A program made the translations under genes and the position numbers. Of a DNA stretch of 41,223 nt, positions 8,268-15,856 are shown piece by piece. Positions within the stretch are counted from its first letter, which is position 1. Each line of letters begins with the position of its first letter. The stretch covers positions 1-41,223 of the forward strand of contig JANWHQ010000028.1 of assembly GCA_025450315.1 (NCBI GenBank), read 5' to 3'. Below the pieces are notes generated by a model. That model saw only the letters and a program-made list of their open reading frames with translations. It made no database searches and was not told where the DNA came from. Source of the DNA: Caulobacteraceae bacterium. Lineage in GTDB: Bacteria > Pseudomonadota > Alphaproteobacteria > Caulobacterales > Caulobacteraceae.

Positions 8268-9221
8268 TCAGGGCTGGGTGATGCCGGGGCTGATGGGCCA
8301 GCCGCCCAGGTCGAGCGCCGGGGGCAACAGGCGGATCCAGGCCTGCACCATGTGGATCTGGCCGTCGTAGACCTTGAACATCTCCCAGGCCGTCAGCTTG
8401 TCCGAGCCCGGGCCGCTCACGTTCCACGACAGGCGCATGATCACGATGCCCATGCGCTCGTCGACCAGGACCTGGCGCACCGTGACCCGGCCCAGGCGCT
8501 CGAAGATGGTCAGGGGCTGGCTGCCGATGTCGGCGCAGCCCGGATTGAAGGTGCATCCGGGCCCGGCCATCAGGTTGCCGTTCTCCAGGCGATAGGCGTC
8601 CTTGGCGAAGGGCGTGCCGATGGCGTCGAAGGTCTTCGCGTTGGAGAGCCCGCGCGGATAGTACATGGCGATCTGGATGGCCTTGTCGCGCGGCTCCAGC
8701 TGGTCGGGCCTGGGCGCGTAGGCCATGGCCTCGGCCGGGGCGCCCGAGTAGGCGTCGACGTTGAAGATCAGGCCGTCGGCGCGGCTGCGCGTGGCCACCA
8801 GCTCGATCTCCGAGAGCCGCTGCTGGGCGTCGACCTTGACCCGCACCACCAGCAGGACCGGCGCGCCCGATTCCTCGACCATCGCCCCCGCGACGGCCTG
8901 GCCCGCGCGCACGTCGATGATGTCCTGGCGGTAGCCGCGCAGCTTGGTCACCGACCGGGCGAGGCCGACCTTGGCCAGGGGCTTCTCCACCCCGTCCTCG
9001 GTGACGCGCAGGTCGGGGGCGACCGCCAGCCTGGCGAGGTCGTGGTCGGCCAGGGCGTAGAGCACCTCGGAGACCTTCCAGCGCAGGCACTCGCGGTCGC
9101 AGCCCGTCGCCGCGACGGCGGGCCCGGCGGCCGGCTGCGCGCGCGCGGGGCCCGGATGGCCGGCCGCCATGGCGATGGACGCGCAAACGATCAGGCTGAG
9201 CGCAAGGACGCTTCTTCTCAT
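8268..9221 (-). CDS. Secreted protein of unknown function, CDRxCL family
   Basis: A 317-residue protein with a signal peptide (residues 1 to about 29, ending GPARAQ). The mature part opens with CDRECLRWKVSEVLYALADHD, followed by segments that align with the protein at 28469-29485: LVVRVKVDAQQRLSEIELV, an ENG segment in the middle, and a closing MFKVYDGQIHMVQAWIRLLP. The two are paralogs about 20 kb apart. The start of the mature part resembles proteins I associate with a domain of unknown function (possibly DUF8021), not verified; a SnoaL-like fold is conceivable. Function unknown. It is on the same strand as the GMC gene, separated by repeat A copy 2, so co-transcription is uncertain. Confidence 0.85.
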   Translation of the reverse strand: MRRSVLALSLIVCASIAMAAGHPGPARAQPAAGPAVAATGCDRECLRWKVSEVLYALADHDLARLAVAPDLRVTEDGVEKPLAKVGLARSVTKLRGYRQDIIDVRAGQAVAGAMVEESGAPVLLVVRVKVDAQQRLSEIELVATRSRADGLIFNVDAYSGAPAEAMAYAPRPDQLEPRDKAIQIAMYYPRGLSNAKTFDAIGTPFAKDAYRLENGNLMAGPGCTFNPGCADIGSQPLTIFERLGRVTVRQVLVDERMGIVIMRLSWNVSGPGSDKLTAWEMFKVYDGQIHMVQAWIRLLPPALDLGGWPISPGITQP

Positions 9222-9303
9222 GGTTTCCTCCCCCCGGTGGCCGGGCCGGCCCAGGCTAGGGCGCCCGGGGGGCGGGGTGAAGCGGGGATCGACGGCGCGG
9301 CGT

Positions 9304-9735
9304 CTATGTGGCCGCCTCGCGCAGGGCCGGCGTGAAGGTGAGGGCCGTCAGGAGGCCTTCCGGGGAAATGAACCGGCTGACGACCTGGCCCCAAGGCTCC
9401 CGCTGGTTTCGGACGAGGACCCGGTACCCGCGCCGCTCCAAGGAGCCGGTGGCCGCCTCGACATCGTCGACCTCGAACTCGAGCCAGGCCTGGGGAACGG
9501 GGATCTCCGCCGGCCAGTCCGGGCGTCCGAAGCACGATTGGGCGGCCTGCGCCAAGGGCCACAGGGCGAAGGTCTTGGCGCCGTCCAGCCGCTCGGTGTG
9601 CAGGTAGCCGCCGGCTTCGGTCTTGAAGGCTATGGACAGGTCGTCCACGTAAAGCTTCCGGCTGGCGGCGGGCTCGCGGACGATCGGTCCGAAGCCGGCG
9701 ATGAACCTCACCACGATCGCGTCGGCGTCCTGCAT
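9304..9735 (-). CDS. VOC superfamily protein (glyoxalase/bleomycin-resistance fold)
   Basis: A 143-residue single-domain protein with the vicinal oxygen chelate pattern: FIAGFGPIVREPAASRKLYVDDL in the first half and the paired LEFEVDDVEAATGSLERRGYRVLVRNQREPWGQ in the second, ending in FISPEGLLTALTFTP. The start at ATG 9735 (MQDADAIVVRFIAG) has a purine-rich GGAG upstream; the open frame up to 9816 lacks support. Members act as dioxygenases, isomerases or antibiotic-binding proteins, or have no known activity; the His/Glu metal ligands are not clear enough to choose. It is transcribed towards the secreted CDRxCL protein with an 82-base gap. Confidence 0.82.
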   Translation of the reverse strand: MQDADAIVVRFIAGFGPIVREPAASRKLYVDDLSIAFKTEAGGYLHTERLDGAKTFALWPLAQAAQSCFGRPDWPAEIPVPQAWLEFEVDDVEAATGSLERRGYRVLVRNQREPWGQVVSRFISPEGLLTALTFTPALREAAT

Positions 9736-9866
9736 CGCTCCGGCTCCCTTAATCGTCCGGGACGGCATTCTGAGCGGATGTGACGGCGCGGAACAAGCAT
9801 GGCCGTTCCGGGCCACGGGCGGGCCGGTATCCGGCGCTCGCGCCTCGGATCAGGATCAACGCCTGA

Positions 9867-9893
9867 GGGGATCGGCATCCTGTCTCCCGAGCC
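9867..9893. repeat. Possible single arm of repeat E
   Basis: GGGGATCGGCATCCTGTC and the bases after it match the inner arm of the element at 10404-10430 at about 20 of 24 positions. A weaker inverted partner may lie at 9926-9943. It sits in the 348-base gap 9736-10083, which otherwise holds only the candidate small ORF at 9946. Confidence 0.35.
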
Positions 9894-9945
9894 TCCGCGT
9901 TTGGCGTTGCTGGAGAATGACGCCGAGCGGGGATAGGCTGCCAGT

Positions 9946-10077
9946 ATGGCAGACGTTCCCGAGCCCCGCGGCCCCGAGCAGTTCAAGCGCCTCCAAGAGA
10001 TCGCGGGATCGGCTGCCGAGGAAGATCGCGCCGACCAAGCAGGCTCCGAAAAGCCTGCAGTCCCAAGACCGACGTAG
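9946..10077 (+). CDS. Candidate 43-residue small protein
   Basis: ATG at 9946 opens a 43-codon frame ending TAG at 10075-10077, six bases before the ATG of the next small ORF. The product (MADVPEPRGPEQFKRLQEIA and on) is hydrophilic and acidic and could form one helix. Third-position GC is about two thirds, lower than in neighbouring genes. There is no convincing Shine-Dalgarno (GGGGATAGG is close but irregular), and the first bases may belong to a degenerate repeat. Tight spacing with the membrane-protein ORF downstream is the main argument for it. Unrecognised; could be chance. Confidence 0.28.
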   Translation: MADVPEPRGPEQFKRLQEIAGSAAEEDRADQAGSEKPAVPRPT

Positions 10078-10083
10078 GGCGTG

Positions 10084-10290
10084 ATGTGGTGGTTCGCGGC
10101 CGTGGTGGAAGCGATATTCATCGCCTATTGCCTATGCGCCCGGCGCGTGCCGCTCACACTCCCTCCGCTTCTCTACGTCGACCGGCAGGAGTCGCCCAGG
10201 CTCTATTGGATCCTGATCGGATGGTGCTTTTCTGGAGAGGTGTTGTTCTTGGTCATGGCCGTGCGTCAGCTGTTCGTACCGGCCAAATAG
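10084..10290 (+). CDS. Small membrane protein of unknown function
   Basis: 68 residues from ATG 10084 (a GTG three bases earlier is also possible). Two hydrophobic stretches, WWFAAVVEAIFIAYCLCA and YWILIGWCFSGEVLFLVMAV, are separated by a short Pro-rich loop and look like a two-helix hairpin in the membrane. Base composition is lower in GC than the surrounding genes. No family recognised. It follows the 43-codon ORF by six bases, which would allow translational coupling. Expression is uncertain since no clear ribosome binding site is seen. Confidence 0.5.
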   Translation: MWWFAAVVEAIFIAYCLCARRVPLTLPPLLYVDRQESPRLYWILIGWCFSGEVLFLVMAVRQLFVPAK

Positions 10291-10826
10291 CCGAACTATG
10301 CGCTCGGTCGGCGCGAGGGGTTTGCAGGCGGGACGTGGTGGTCCGTCGGGTTATCGGGGACGCGATACCTGTCCGCGCGCCGCGAGCCATAGCCGCCAAA
10401 GAGGGGATCGGTATCCCGTCCCCGACAGCCTGCAAAGTCTCTGAAGCAGGTAAAGGCTGCCACTTAAAACACCAGTACTTCTTCCAAGCCCGGCTGACTC
10501 TCGATCCACCAGACGCTCACCGTCGATTTTCCGGCTCCGCTGGATTCAATGGAAGCGACTTGGCGGTATGCGCCGGCGAGATAGACATAGATGAAGCAAC
10601 CGATGATGCCACCATGACCGGAAAACGGACAGATTACCTGGCGGCCCTTGGCCAATGAGCGACAAAGCGTCTGATAGCCGCGCTACGTTATCTGAAGTCA
10701 GAGTTCCGTGCGTACATGTAGTGGGCCCGCGCGACTCGCCTAGCCCCATTTGCTGCGTTTCGCAACGATAGAGACATCCAACCCCCATAGCGCATCGTCC
10801 GAACGCCCGATTAAGGCGCCCGCCCC
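10291..10826. other. 536-base gap, no supported gene
   Basis: Lower GC than the rest of the window. It contains repeat E (10321-10436). A minus-strand open frame of 63 codons (10655 to 10464, TTG start) has a plausible mixed hydrophobic composition but neither a ribosome binding site nor family features. The stretch looks like decayed or acquired DNA. Confidence 0.5.
10321..10436. repeat. Nested inverted-repeat element E (116 bp)
   Basis: Outer arms TTTGCAGGC at 10321-10329 and GCCTGCAAA at 10428-10436 are perfectly complementary. Inner arms GGGGACGCGATACC at 10356-10369 and GGTATCCCGTCCCC at 10410-10423 match at 13 of 14 positions. The inner arms look like a REP-type palindrome. No transposase is nearby. 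Confidence 0.65.
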
Positions 10827-12704
10827 CTACCCCTTATGAAAGTGATCATAGATCCGCTGCGCCAGCTGCGCGCTCACCCCCTCCACCTTCGCCAGGTCCT
10901 GCGCCGCCGCGCGGCTGACGCCGCGCGCTGACCCGAACGCGTGCAGCAGCGCGCGCTTCCGCGCCGCGCCGATGCCGTCGATCTCGTCGAGGGGGTTCTT
11001 CTTCATGTCCATCGAGCGGCGGGTGCGGTGGGCGCCGATGGCGAATCTGTGGGCCTCGTCCCTGAGGCGCTGCAGGTAGTAGAGCACCGGGCTCTTGGGC
11101 TCGAGCATGAAGGGGGTCTGGCCGGGCAGGAAGAAGCGCTCGAGGCCCGCGTCGCGGTCGGGGCCCTTGGCCACGCCCACCACCGGGATGTCGTCCACGC
11201 CGATCTCGGCCATCACCTCCAGGGCCGCGGCCAGCTGGCCGCCGCCGCCGTCGATCAGCACCAGGTCGGGCCGGGGCGGCGCACCCCCCTCCTCCTCTTC
11301 CTTGACCAGGCGCCCGAACCGGCGGCGCAGCACCTCCTTCATCATGCCGTAGTCGTCGCCGGGGGTGAGCTCGGAATCCTTGATGTTGAACTTGCGGTAC
11401 TGGCTCTTCTGGAAGCCCTCGGGCCCGGCCACGATCATGCCGCCCACCGCGTTGGTGCCCATGACGTGGGAGTTGTCGTAGACCTCGATCCGCTCGGGCG
11501 AGGCCTCCAGCTTGAAGGTCTCGCACACGCCCGCCAGCAGCCGGCCCTGGGCCGAGCTCTCGGCAAGTTTTCGCCCGAGCGCTTCGCGGGCATTGACGAT
11601 TGCATGCTCGACCAGCCGGCATTTCTCGCCGCGCCGGGGCCGCAGGATCTCGACCTTGCGGTCGGCGCGCAGGCCGAAGGCCTCGGCCAGCAGGGCCTGG
11701 TTGGGGACGTCGTGGGAGAGCAGGATCAGGCGCGGGATCGGCTTGTCCTCGTAGAACTGGCCGAGGAACGAATCCAGGATGTCGGCGTCCTCGTCGGCCC
11801 GGTCGACCCGGGGGAAATAGGCGCGGTTGCCCCAGTTCTGGCCGGCGCGGAAGAAGAACACCTGCACGCAGGCCTGGCCCCCCTCGGCGTGCAGGGCGAA
11901 GACGTCGGCCTCGACCACCGTCTCGGGGTTGATCGACTGCTCCATGGAGATGGCCGAGAGGGCGCGGATGCGATCCCGCAATTTGGCGGCCTGCTCGAAC
12001 TCCATGGCCTCGGAGGCGGCCTGCATCTCCTCGGAGAGGCGCTGCATGACGGCCCGGCTCCTGCCCGACATGAAGTCGTGCGCCTGGGTCACCAGGCCCT
12101 GGTAGTCGCCGGGCGAGACGAACGCCACGCAGGGCGCCGAGCAGCGCTTGATCTGGTAGAGCATGCAGGGCCGGGTGCGGGTCTCGAACACGCTGTCCGA
12201 GCACGAGCGGAGCAGGAACGCCTTCTGCAGGATGTTGACCGTGCGGTTCACCGCCCAGGTGGAGGCGAAGGGGCCGAAGTAGTCGCCGGGGATGGTGTGG
12301 GCGCCGCGGTGCTTCCTGATCTGGGGGGCGGGGTGGTCGCGGCGGATCAGGATCTCGGCGAAGGACTTGTCGTCGCGCAGCACCACGTTGAAGCGGGGCT
12401 TCATCCGCTTGATCAGGTTGGATTCGAGGAGCAGGGCCTCGGTCTCGGTGCGGGTGGTGGTGAACTCCATGGCCCGGGTCAGGGCCACCATCGCGCCGAT
12501 GCGGTTGGTGTGGAACCGGCCCTGGGCGTACTGCATCACCCGCTTCTTCAGCGAGCGGGCCTTGCCGACGTAGAGCGCCTCGCCGCCCTCGCCCAGCATG
12601 CGGTAGACGCCGGGCTTGTCGGGCAGGCGCCGGGCCTCTTCCCTGATCAGCGCCATGCCCGAGAGCGCCGGGGCGTCGGCGGCCGCGATGATCTCGTCGG
12701 TCAT
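10827..12704 (-). CDS. uvrC: Excinuclease ABC subunit C
   Basis: The dual-incision nuclease of nucleotide excision repair, acting with UvrA and UvrB. The 625-residue protein has all expected parts in order: GIY-YIG domain near residues 28-105 ([21 protein letters not shown]), the UVR helix pair that contacts UvrB ([16 protein letters not shown]), the RNase H-like 5' nuclease domain ([17 protein letters not shown]), and a C-terminal helix-hairpin-helix pair ([18 protein letters not shown] and [13 protein letters not shown]). Start ATG 12704 gives [10 protein letters not shown]; the open frame upstream is intergenic repeat. No Shine-Dalgarno precedes the ATG, but a -10-like CCTATATC lies just upstream, so the message may be leaderless. 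Confidence 0.97.
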   Translation of the reverse strand: MTDEIIAAADAPALSGMALIREEARRLPDKPGVYRMLGEGGEALYVGKARSLKKRVMQYAQGRFHTNRIGAMVALTRAMEFTTTRTETEALLLESNLIKRMKPRFNVVLRDDKSFAEILIRRDHPAPQIRKHRGAHTIPGDYFGPFASTWAVNRTVNILQKAFLLRSCSDSVFETRTRPCMLYQIKRCSAPCVAFVSPGDYQGLVTQAHDFMSGRSRAVMQRLSEEMQAASEAMEFEQAAKLRDRIRALSAISMEQSINPETVVEADVFALHAEGGQACVQVFFFRAGQNWGNRAYFPRVDRADEDADILDSFLGQFYEDKPIPRLILLSHDVPNQALLAEAFGLRADRKVEILRPRRGEKCRLVEHAIVNAREALGRKLAESSAQGRLLAGVCETFKLEASPERIEVYDNSHVMGTNAVGGMIVAGPEGFQKSQYRKFNIKDSELTPGDDYGMMKEVLRRRFGRLVKEEEEGGAPPRPDLVLIDGGGGQLAAALEVMAEIGVDDIPVVGVAKGPDRDAGLERFFLPGQTPFMLEPKSPVLYYLQRLRDEAHRFAIGAHRTRRSMDMKKNPLDEIDGIGAARKRALLHAFGSARGVSRAAAQDLAKVEGVSAQLAQRIYDHFHKG

Positions 12705-12710
12705 GGGGCC

Positions 12711-12718
12711 GATATAGG
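12711..12718 (-). promoter_or_regulatory. Possible -10 element for a leaderless uvrC mRNA
   Basis: CCTATATC on the minus strand matches the Caulobacter GCTANAWC -10 in all but the first base. It ends seven bases before the uvrC ATG at 12704, so transcription would begin at or next to the start codon. No good -35 is seen. Confidence 0.3.
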
Positions 12719-12746
12719 ACGGAATCGCCCCTTCCGCTCCTCCTCG

Positions 12747-12790
12747 CTCCCCCTCGCGGCAGCGATGGCGGGAGGGAGGACGAGGGGGAG
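12747..12790. repeat. Palindromic repeat C, copy 3
   Basis: CTCCCCCTCG at 12747-12756 and CGAGGGGGAG at 12781-12790 are perfectly complementary, with the family core TCGCGGCAGCGATG at 12754-12767. It lies upstream of uvrC in the 492-base gap 12705-13196, which also holds repeats D and A copy 3 and no gene. Confidence 0.65.
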
Positions 12791-12850
12791 GGCCGGTGCA
12801 GAGCGCTGGCTTTGACGACTCCGCGGCGCGGACGCGCCGCAAGGTTCAAA

Positions 12851-12959
12851 CACCAAGGACACCAAGAGCACCAAGGGCACGAATACGCCGGGCTGCAGGC
12901 GGCCAAGCGGGTTCCGCTGAATCTTGGTGCTCTTGGTGTCCTTCGTGATCTTGGTGATT
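12851..12959. repeat. Inverted nonamer array D (CACCAAG with period 9)
   Basis: The left arm has CACCAAG units every nine bases from 12851, the right arm has the complement from 12923 to about 12957. A 21-base core is perfectly inverted (12855-12875 against 12923-12943), with 47 bases between. Two further CACCAAG units nine bases apart occur inside repeat A copy 3 (near 13087-13102). Confidence 0.8.
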
Positions 12960-13019
12960 GAAGGCGGCTTCGCCGCTCACAGTAACATCAGAGGCCGTGC
13001 GCGAGCGCCTTCCGATCTC

Positions 13020-13189
13020 CGCTCGTCCCGGCGAAGGCCGGGACCCAGGACAGGCCAGCTCCGCGACGCCATTTTCACCATCGAGGTCACCAAGCCCACC
13101 AAGCCGTCGACGCCTTGCTGGCCCCGGCGCCTGCCCTTCAACGGCGGCGCCGACCTGTCCTGGACCCCGGCCTTCGCCGGGGCGAGCGG
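13020..13189. repeat. Dispersed paired-hairpin repeat A, copy 3
   Basis: Arms at 13020-13056 and 13152-13189, inverted, with hairpin cores CCCGGC-GAAG-GCCGGG. The spacer (about 95 bases) is longer than in the other copies and contains two CACCAAG nonamers of repeat D, perhaps an insertion. The right arm ends eight bases before the stop codon of the next minus-strand gene. Confidence 0.8.
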
Positions 13190-13196
13190 GGCTGGG

Positions 13197-13574
13197 CTAG
13201 CCCTTGGTTCCGGTGAAGGTTCCGTCCATGCCGGCGACGGAGATCTTGCCGTCCATGGCGGTGTCGGACTTCACCTCGCCCGAGTAGTCGAGCTTCAGCG
13301 GCATGTCGCCGAAGGAGACGCTGTAGCTCCAGGTGGCCATGGCGCCGTCCACCTTGCCGGTGACCGGGGCGGGCTTTTCGGGCATGTCGCCGTCGGTGCG
13401 GTTGCAGGTCCCCGACAGGTCGGCGCCGGACTGCTTCAGATCGCAGCTGACGTGGACCATCATGCCGCCCACGTCGACCATCAGCTTCCAGGCTCCGTTG
13501 AGGTCGGCCGCGCTGGCCAGGCCCGGCAGGGCCATGGCCGCGGCGCAGGCGGCCAGGATCAGGCGCTTCCTCAT
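13197..13574 (-). CDS. Small exported protein of unknown function, tandem paralog 2
   Basis: 125 residues with a signal peptide (1 to about 22, ending GLASA). The mature part, ADLNGAWKLMVDVGG and on, is rich in Gly, Asp and alternating hydrophobic residues, suggesting a small beta-barrel or lipocalin-like fold (inference). It contains two Cys (SCDLK and GTCNR) likely to form a disulfide. It aligns along its whole length with the upstream gene at 13587-13976, including FGDMPLKLDYSG against LGDMPLHLDYVG and the C-terminal TGTKG against TATKG. The pair is a tandem duplication, 12 bases apart, probably co-transcribed. Family not recognised. Confidence 0.82.
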   Translation of the reverse strand: MRKRLILAACAAAMALPGLASAADLNGAWKLMVDVGGMMVHVSCDLKQSGADLSGTCNRTDGDMPEKPAPVTGKVDGAMATWSYSVSFGDMPLKLDYSGEVKSDTAMDGKISVAGMDGTFTGTKG

Positions 13575-13586
13575 CCCGGTCGCTCC

Positions 13587-13976
13587 CTAGCCCTTGGTGG
13601 CGGTGAAGGGGATCTGCATGTCGCCGGCGCCGATGTTGCCCTTCATGGAGGTGTCGGACTCCAGCGCGCCCACGTAGTCGAGGTGCAGCGGCATGTCGCC
13701 CAGCATGATGTCGTAGCTGAACTTCACGTTCGAGCCGTCCACCGAGCCGGTCACCGGCGCGGGCTTGGGCGCCGGCGCGCCGTCGGCCGGCGGATCGGCG
13801 GGGGTGCAGGCGCCGGTGAGGGCCGCCGCGTTCTGGGTGAAGGCGCAGTTGGTATGGAAGGTCATGTCGCCGAAGCTGACCGTCACCTTCCAGGCGCCTG
13901 TGAGGTCGGCGGCGCTGGCCAGGCCCGGCAGCGTCAGGGCGGCGGCCGCGGCCGCGAGGATAAGAAGTTTCTTCAT
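13587..13976 (-). CDS. Small exported protein of unknown function, tandem paralog 1
   Basis: 129 residues with a signal peptide (MKKLLILAAAAAALTLPGLA, cleavage near residue 22). It shares the plan of the downstream paralog: ADLTGAWKVTVSFGD, a Cys pair (TNCAFTQ, GACTPAD), PKPAPVTGSVDGSNVKFSYD, LGDMPLHLDYVGALESDTSMKG, and the ending TATKG. It differs by a Pro/Ala-rich insertion (about residues 59-73). The conserved SVDG and GDMP phrases mark the fold. Function unknown; a periplasmic beta-structured protein is my best guess. Confidence 0.82.
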   Translation of the reverse strand: MKKLLILAAAAAALTLPGLASAADLTGAWKVTVSFGDMTFHTNCAFTQNAAALTGACTPADPPADGAPAPKPAPVTGSVDGSNVKFSYDIMLGDMPLHLDYVGALESDTSMKGNIGAGDMQIPFTATKG

Positions 13977-14023
13977 TTGGGCGTCCCTCCCGTTGAAGGG
14001 CGAAGCCTAGTCCCGGAACCTTG

Positions 14024-14521
14024 TTACGGCAACGCTTCGCGCCCCAGGGCCCTGGACTCGGCGCGGATGCGCACGACCAGCACCGCCGCGTTCAGGAGCG
14101 AGAAGACCAGGGCGTAGGCGAGCAGCCCCAGGGCCAGGGGCAGCACCAGGATCTCGCCGACCACGACAGCGTAGTTGGGATGGGGGATGAAACGATAGGG
14201 ACCGCGGCGCACCAGGGTCTCGCCGGGCAGCACGACGATGCGGGTGGTCCAGCGCCCGCCGAGCGTCGCCAGCACCCAGATCCGCCCGGCCTGCAGGGCG
14301 GCGAACACCGCCAGCCAGGGGATCGACACGGGCCGGTCGCGGCCCAGCAGCCACAGCCCGGCCAGCCAGGCGGCGTGCAGGGCGACGATCAGCGGATAGT
14401 GGCCGGCGCCCGCCTCGCGTCCGCCCCGGGCCAGCAGCCGGCGGGTGTTGCGCCGGGCCCAGACCAGCTCGGCCCCCCGCTCGAGGGTGACCAGGGCCAG
14501 GACGACGACGGCCAGGCTCAC
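14024..14521 (-). CDS. ICMT-like membrane methyltransferase (probable alkylpyrone/alkylresorcinol O-methyltransferase)
   Basis: A 165-residue protein with four to five hydrophobic segments and the isoprenylcysteine carboxyl methyltransferase signature RRGPYRFIPHPNYAVVVGE, which binds S-adenosylmethionine in this membrane family. Its ATG overlaps the stop of the type III polyketide synthase upstream (ATGA, 14518-14521), so the two are translationally coupled. In Bacillus (BpsA/BpsB) and Streptomyces (SrsA/SrsB), an ICMT-like protein next to a type III synthase methylates the alkylpyrone or alkylresorcinol product; I infer the same here. Bacteria generally lack prenylated proteins, so the literal ICMT activity is unlikely. 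Confidence 0.85.
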   Translation of the reverse strand: MSLAVVVLALVTLERGAELVWARRNTRRLLARGGREAGAGHYPLIVALHAAWLAGLWLLGRDRPVSIPWLAVFAALQAGRIWVLATLGGRWTTRIVVLPGETLVRRGPYRFIPHPNYAVVVGEILVLPLALGLLAYALVFSLLNAAVLVVRIRAESRALGREALP

Positions 14522-15576
14522 GCGGGGACCAACGACAGGCCGCTGGCGCTGAATCCGGGGCCGAGGGCGCTCAGGAACAGCCGCCCGGCCGGCGGGCGCT
14601 TCAGCACCCGCTCCAGCACATAGAGCACCGTGGGCGCCGACATGTTGCCATGGTCGGCCAGCACCTCGCGCTCGATGTCGAGCTCGCCCTGCTCCAGGCC
14701 CAGCGCCCCCTCCAGGGCCTGGACCACCTTGGCGCCGCCCGGATGGCAGACGAAGCGGCCGATGTCGGCGCGGGCCAGGTCCAGCCGATCGAGGATGCCG
14801 GCCATGGCCTCGCCCATGCGCAGGCGCACGAAGGGCGGGATCATCTGGGAGAAGATCACCCCGAAGCCCGACGGGTCGACGTTCCAGCCCATGACGCCGA
14901 GCGTCTCGGGCCAGGTGTGCTGGCCGCCGCCCTCGACGCGCCAGGGGCCCTCGTCCTGGCCCGAGCGCAGCACGCAGGCGGCGCCGCCGTCGGCGAACAG
15001 GGCGGTGGCGACGATGTTGGCGGTGGTCAGCTCGTCCAGCCGGAAGGCCAGGGAGCAGAGCTCGATGGCGACGAACAGCACGGTGGATCCCGGCCGCCCC
15101 GCCGCCAGCCGCGCGGCCAGGGTCAGGCCCGAGACCCCGCCGCCGCAGCCCAGGCCGAACACCGGCACGCGCTCGACGTCGCCGCGGAAGCCCATGCGGC
15201 CCAGCACCCGCGCCTCCAGGCTGGGGGTGGCGATGCCGGTGGAGGAGACGGTGACGATGGTGTCGACCTCGGCGGCCTCGACGTGGGCGGCGGCCAGGGC
15301 GGCGGAAGCGCCCTCGACGAACAGCGAGTCGGCGGCGGCGAGGTAGGCGGCGGTGCGCTCGGGCCAGCCCTGGGGCTGGAAGTACCAGTCCAGCGGCTGG
15401 GCCAGCCGCCGCTCGCGGATGCCGGTGTTGGCGAACACCGCCGACAGCCGCTCGAACTCGTCGAAGCGGTCGGCGAACAGGCGCCGGGCGATGTCGAGGG
15501 CGTCGGTCTGCTTGAGCACGTGCGGGGGCGCCGCTGTGGCCAGCGACAGGAGGGAGACGTTTGCGGTCATCGTCAT
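14518..15576 (-). CDS. Type III polyketide synthase (chalcone/stilbene synthase family)
   Basis: A 352-residue thiolase-fold enzyme that condenses acyl-CoA starters with malonyl-CoA. The catalytic triad is visible: Cys144 in VFGLGCGGGVSGL, His278 in FVCHPGGAKVV, and Asn311 in ADHGNMSAPTVLYVLERV. The GFGVIFSQMIPPFV segment is also family-typical. Bacterial homologs of this length paired with an ICMT-like gene make long-chain alkylpyrones or alkylresorcinols, phenolic lipids that can substitute for or modify membrane lipids. The product here is inference. Two start codons are possible, ATG 15576 and ATG 15570; an AGGG before them fits the second slightly better. The 280-base gap upstream (15577-15856) holds no other gene. 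Confidence 0.93.
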   Translation of the reverse strand: MTMTANVSLLSLATAAPPHVLKQTDALDIARRLFADRFDEFERLSAVFANTGIRERRLAQPLDWYFQPQGWPERTAAYLAAADSLFVEGASAALAAAHVEAAEVDTIVTVSSTGIATPSLEARVLGRMGFRGDVERVPVFGLGCGGGVSGLTLAARLAAGRPGSTVLFVAIELCSLAFRLDELTTANIVATALFADGGAACVLRSGQDEGPWRVEGGGQHTWPETLGVMGWNVDPSGFGVIFSQMIPPFVRLRMGEAMAGILDRLDLARADIGRFVCHPGGAKVVQALEGALGLEQGELDIEREVLADHGNMSAPTVLYVLERVLKRPPAGRLFLSALGPGFSASGLSLVPA

Positions 15577-15856
15577 CCCTGGGGAAGGCGCCGACGGCGA
15601 GGGGCGGTCACCGCCGGCAGTTGTGGATAGTAAGCGCCGTGAAATGAACCTGAGGCAACGGGGGATTGGGGCATCTGTCAGGAAACTCGAGCCGCGGGAA
15701 GGCCGGCGGCGGGGTCGGCCGTTCCCCCGATGGCGAATCGGCCGAGGGCGACGCGAGGTTCAACGGGCCGGGCCGTCTTCCGATCCGCCCCGCCCGCTCA
15801 TCCGTCCCCCGGGGGGATTGGGTGTGGCTTTGCGCCAGGGCCGGGATGGCGGGGGG

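Noticed and set aside
10464..10655. A 63-codon minus-strand frame with a plausible mixed composition
   Set aside because: TTG start, no ribosome binding site, no family features, in a low-GC stretch that looks decayed. It could be a gene remnant.
10846..12906. A 686-codon minus-strand frame overlapping uvrC
   Set aside because: It is Arg/Gly/Pro/His-rich with no domain, and lies out of frame over a complete uvrC.
12851..12959. Regular nonamer units taken as a possible CRISPR array
   Set aside because: Units are far too short, without spacers, and in inverted orientation; no cas genes are present.
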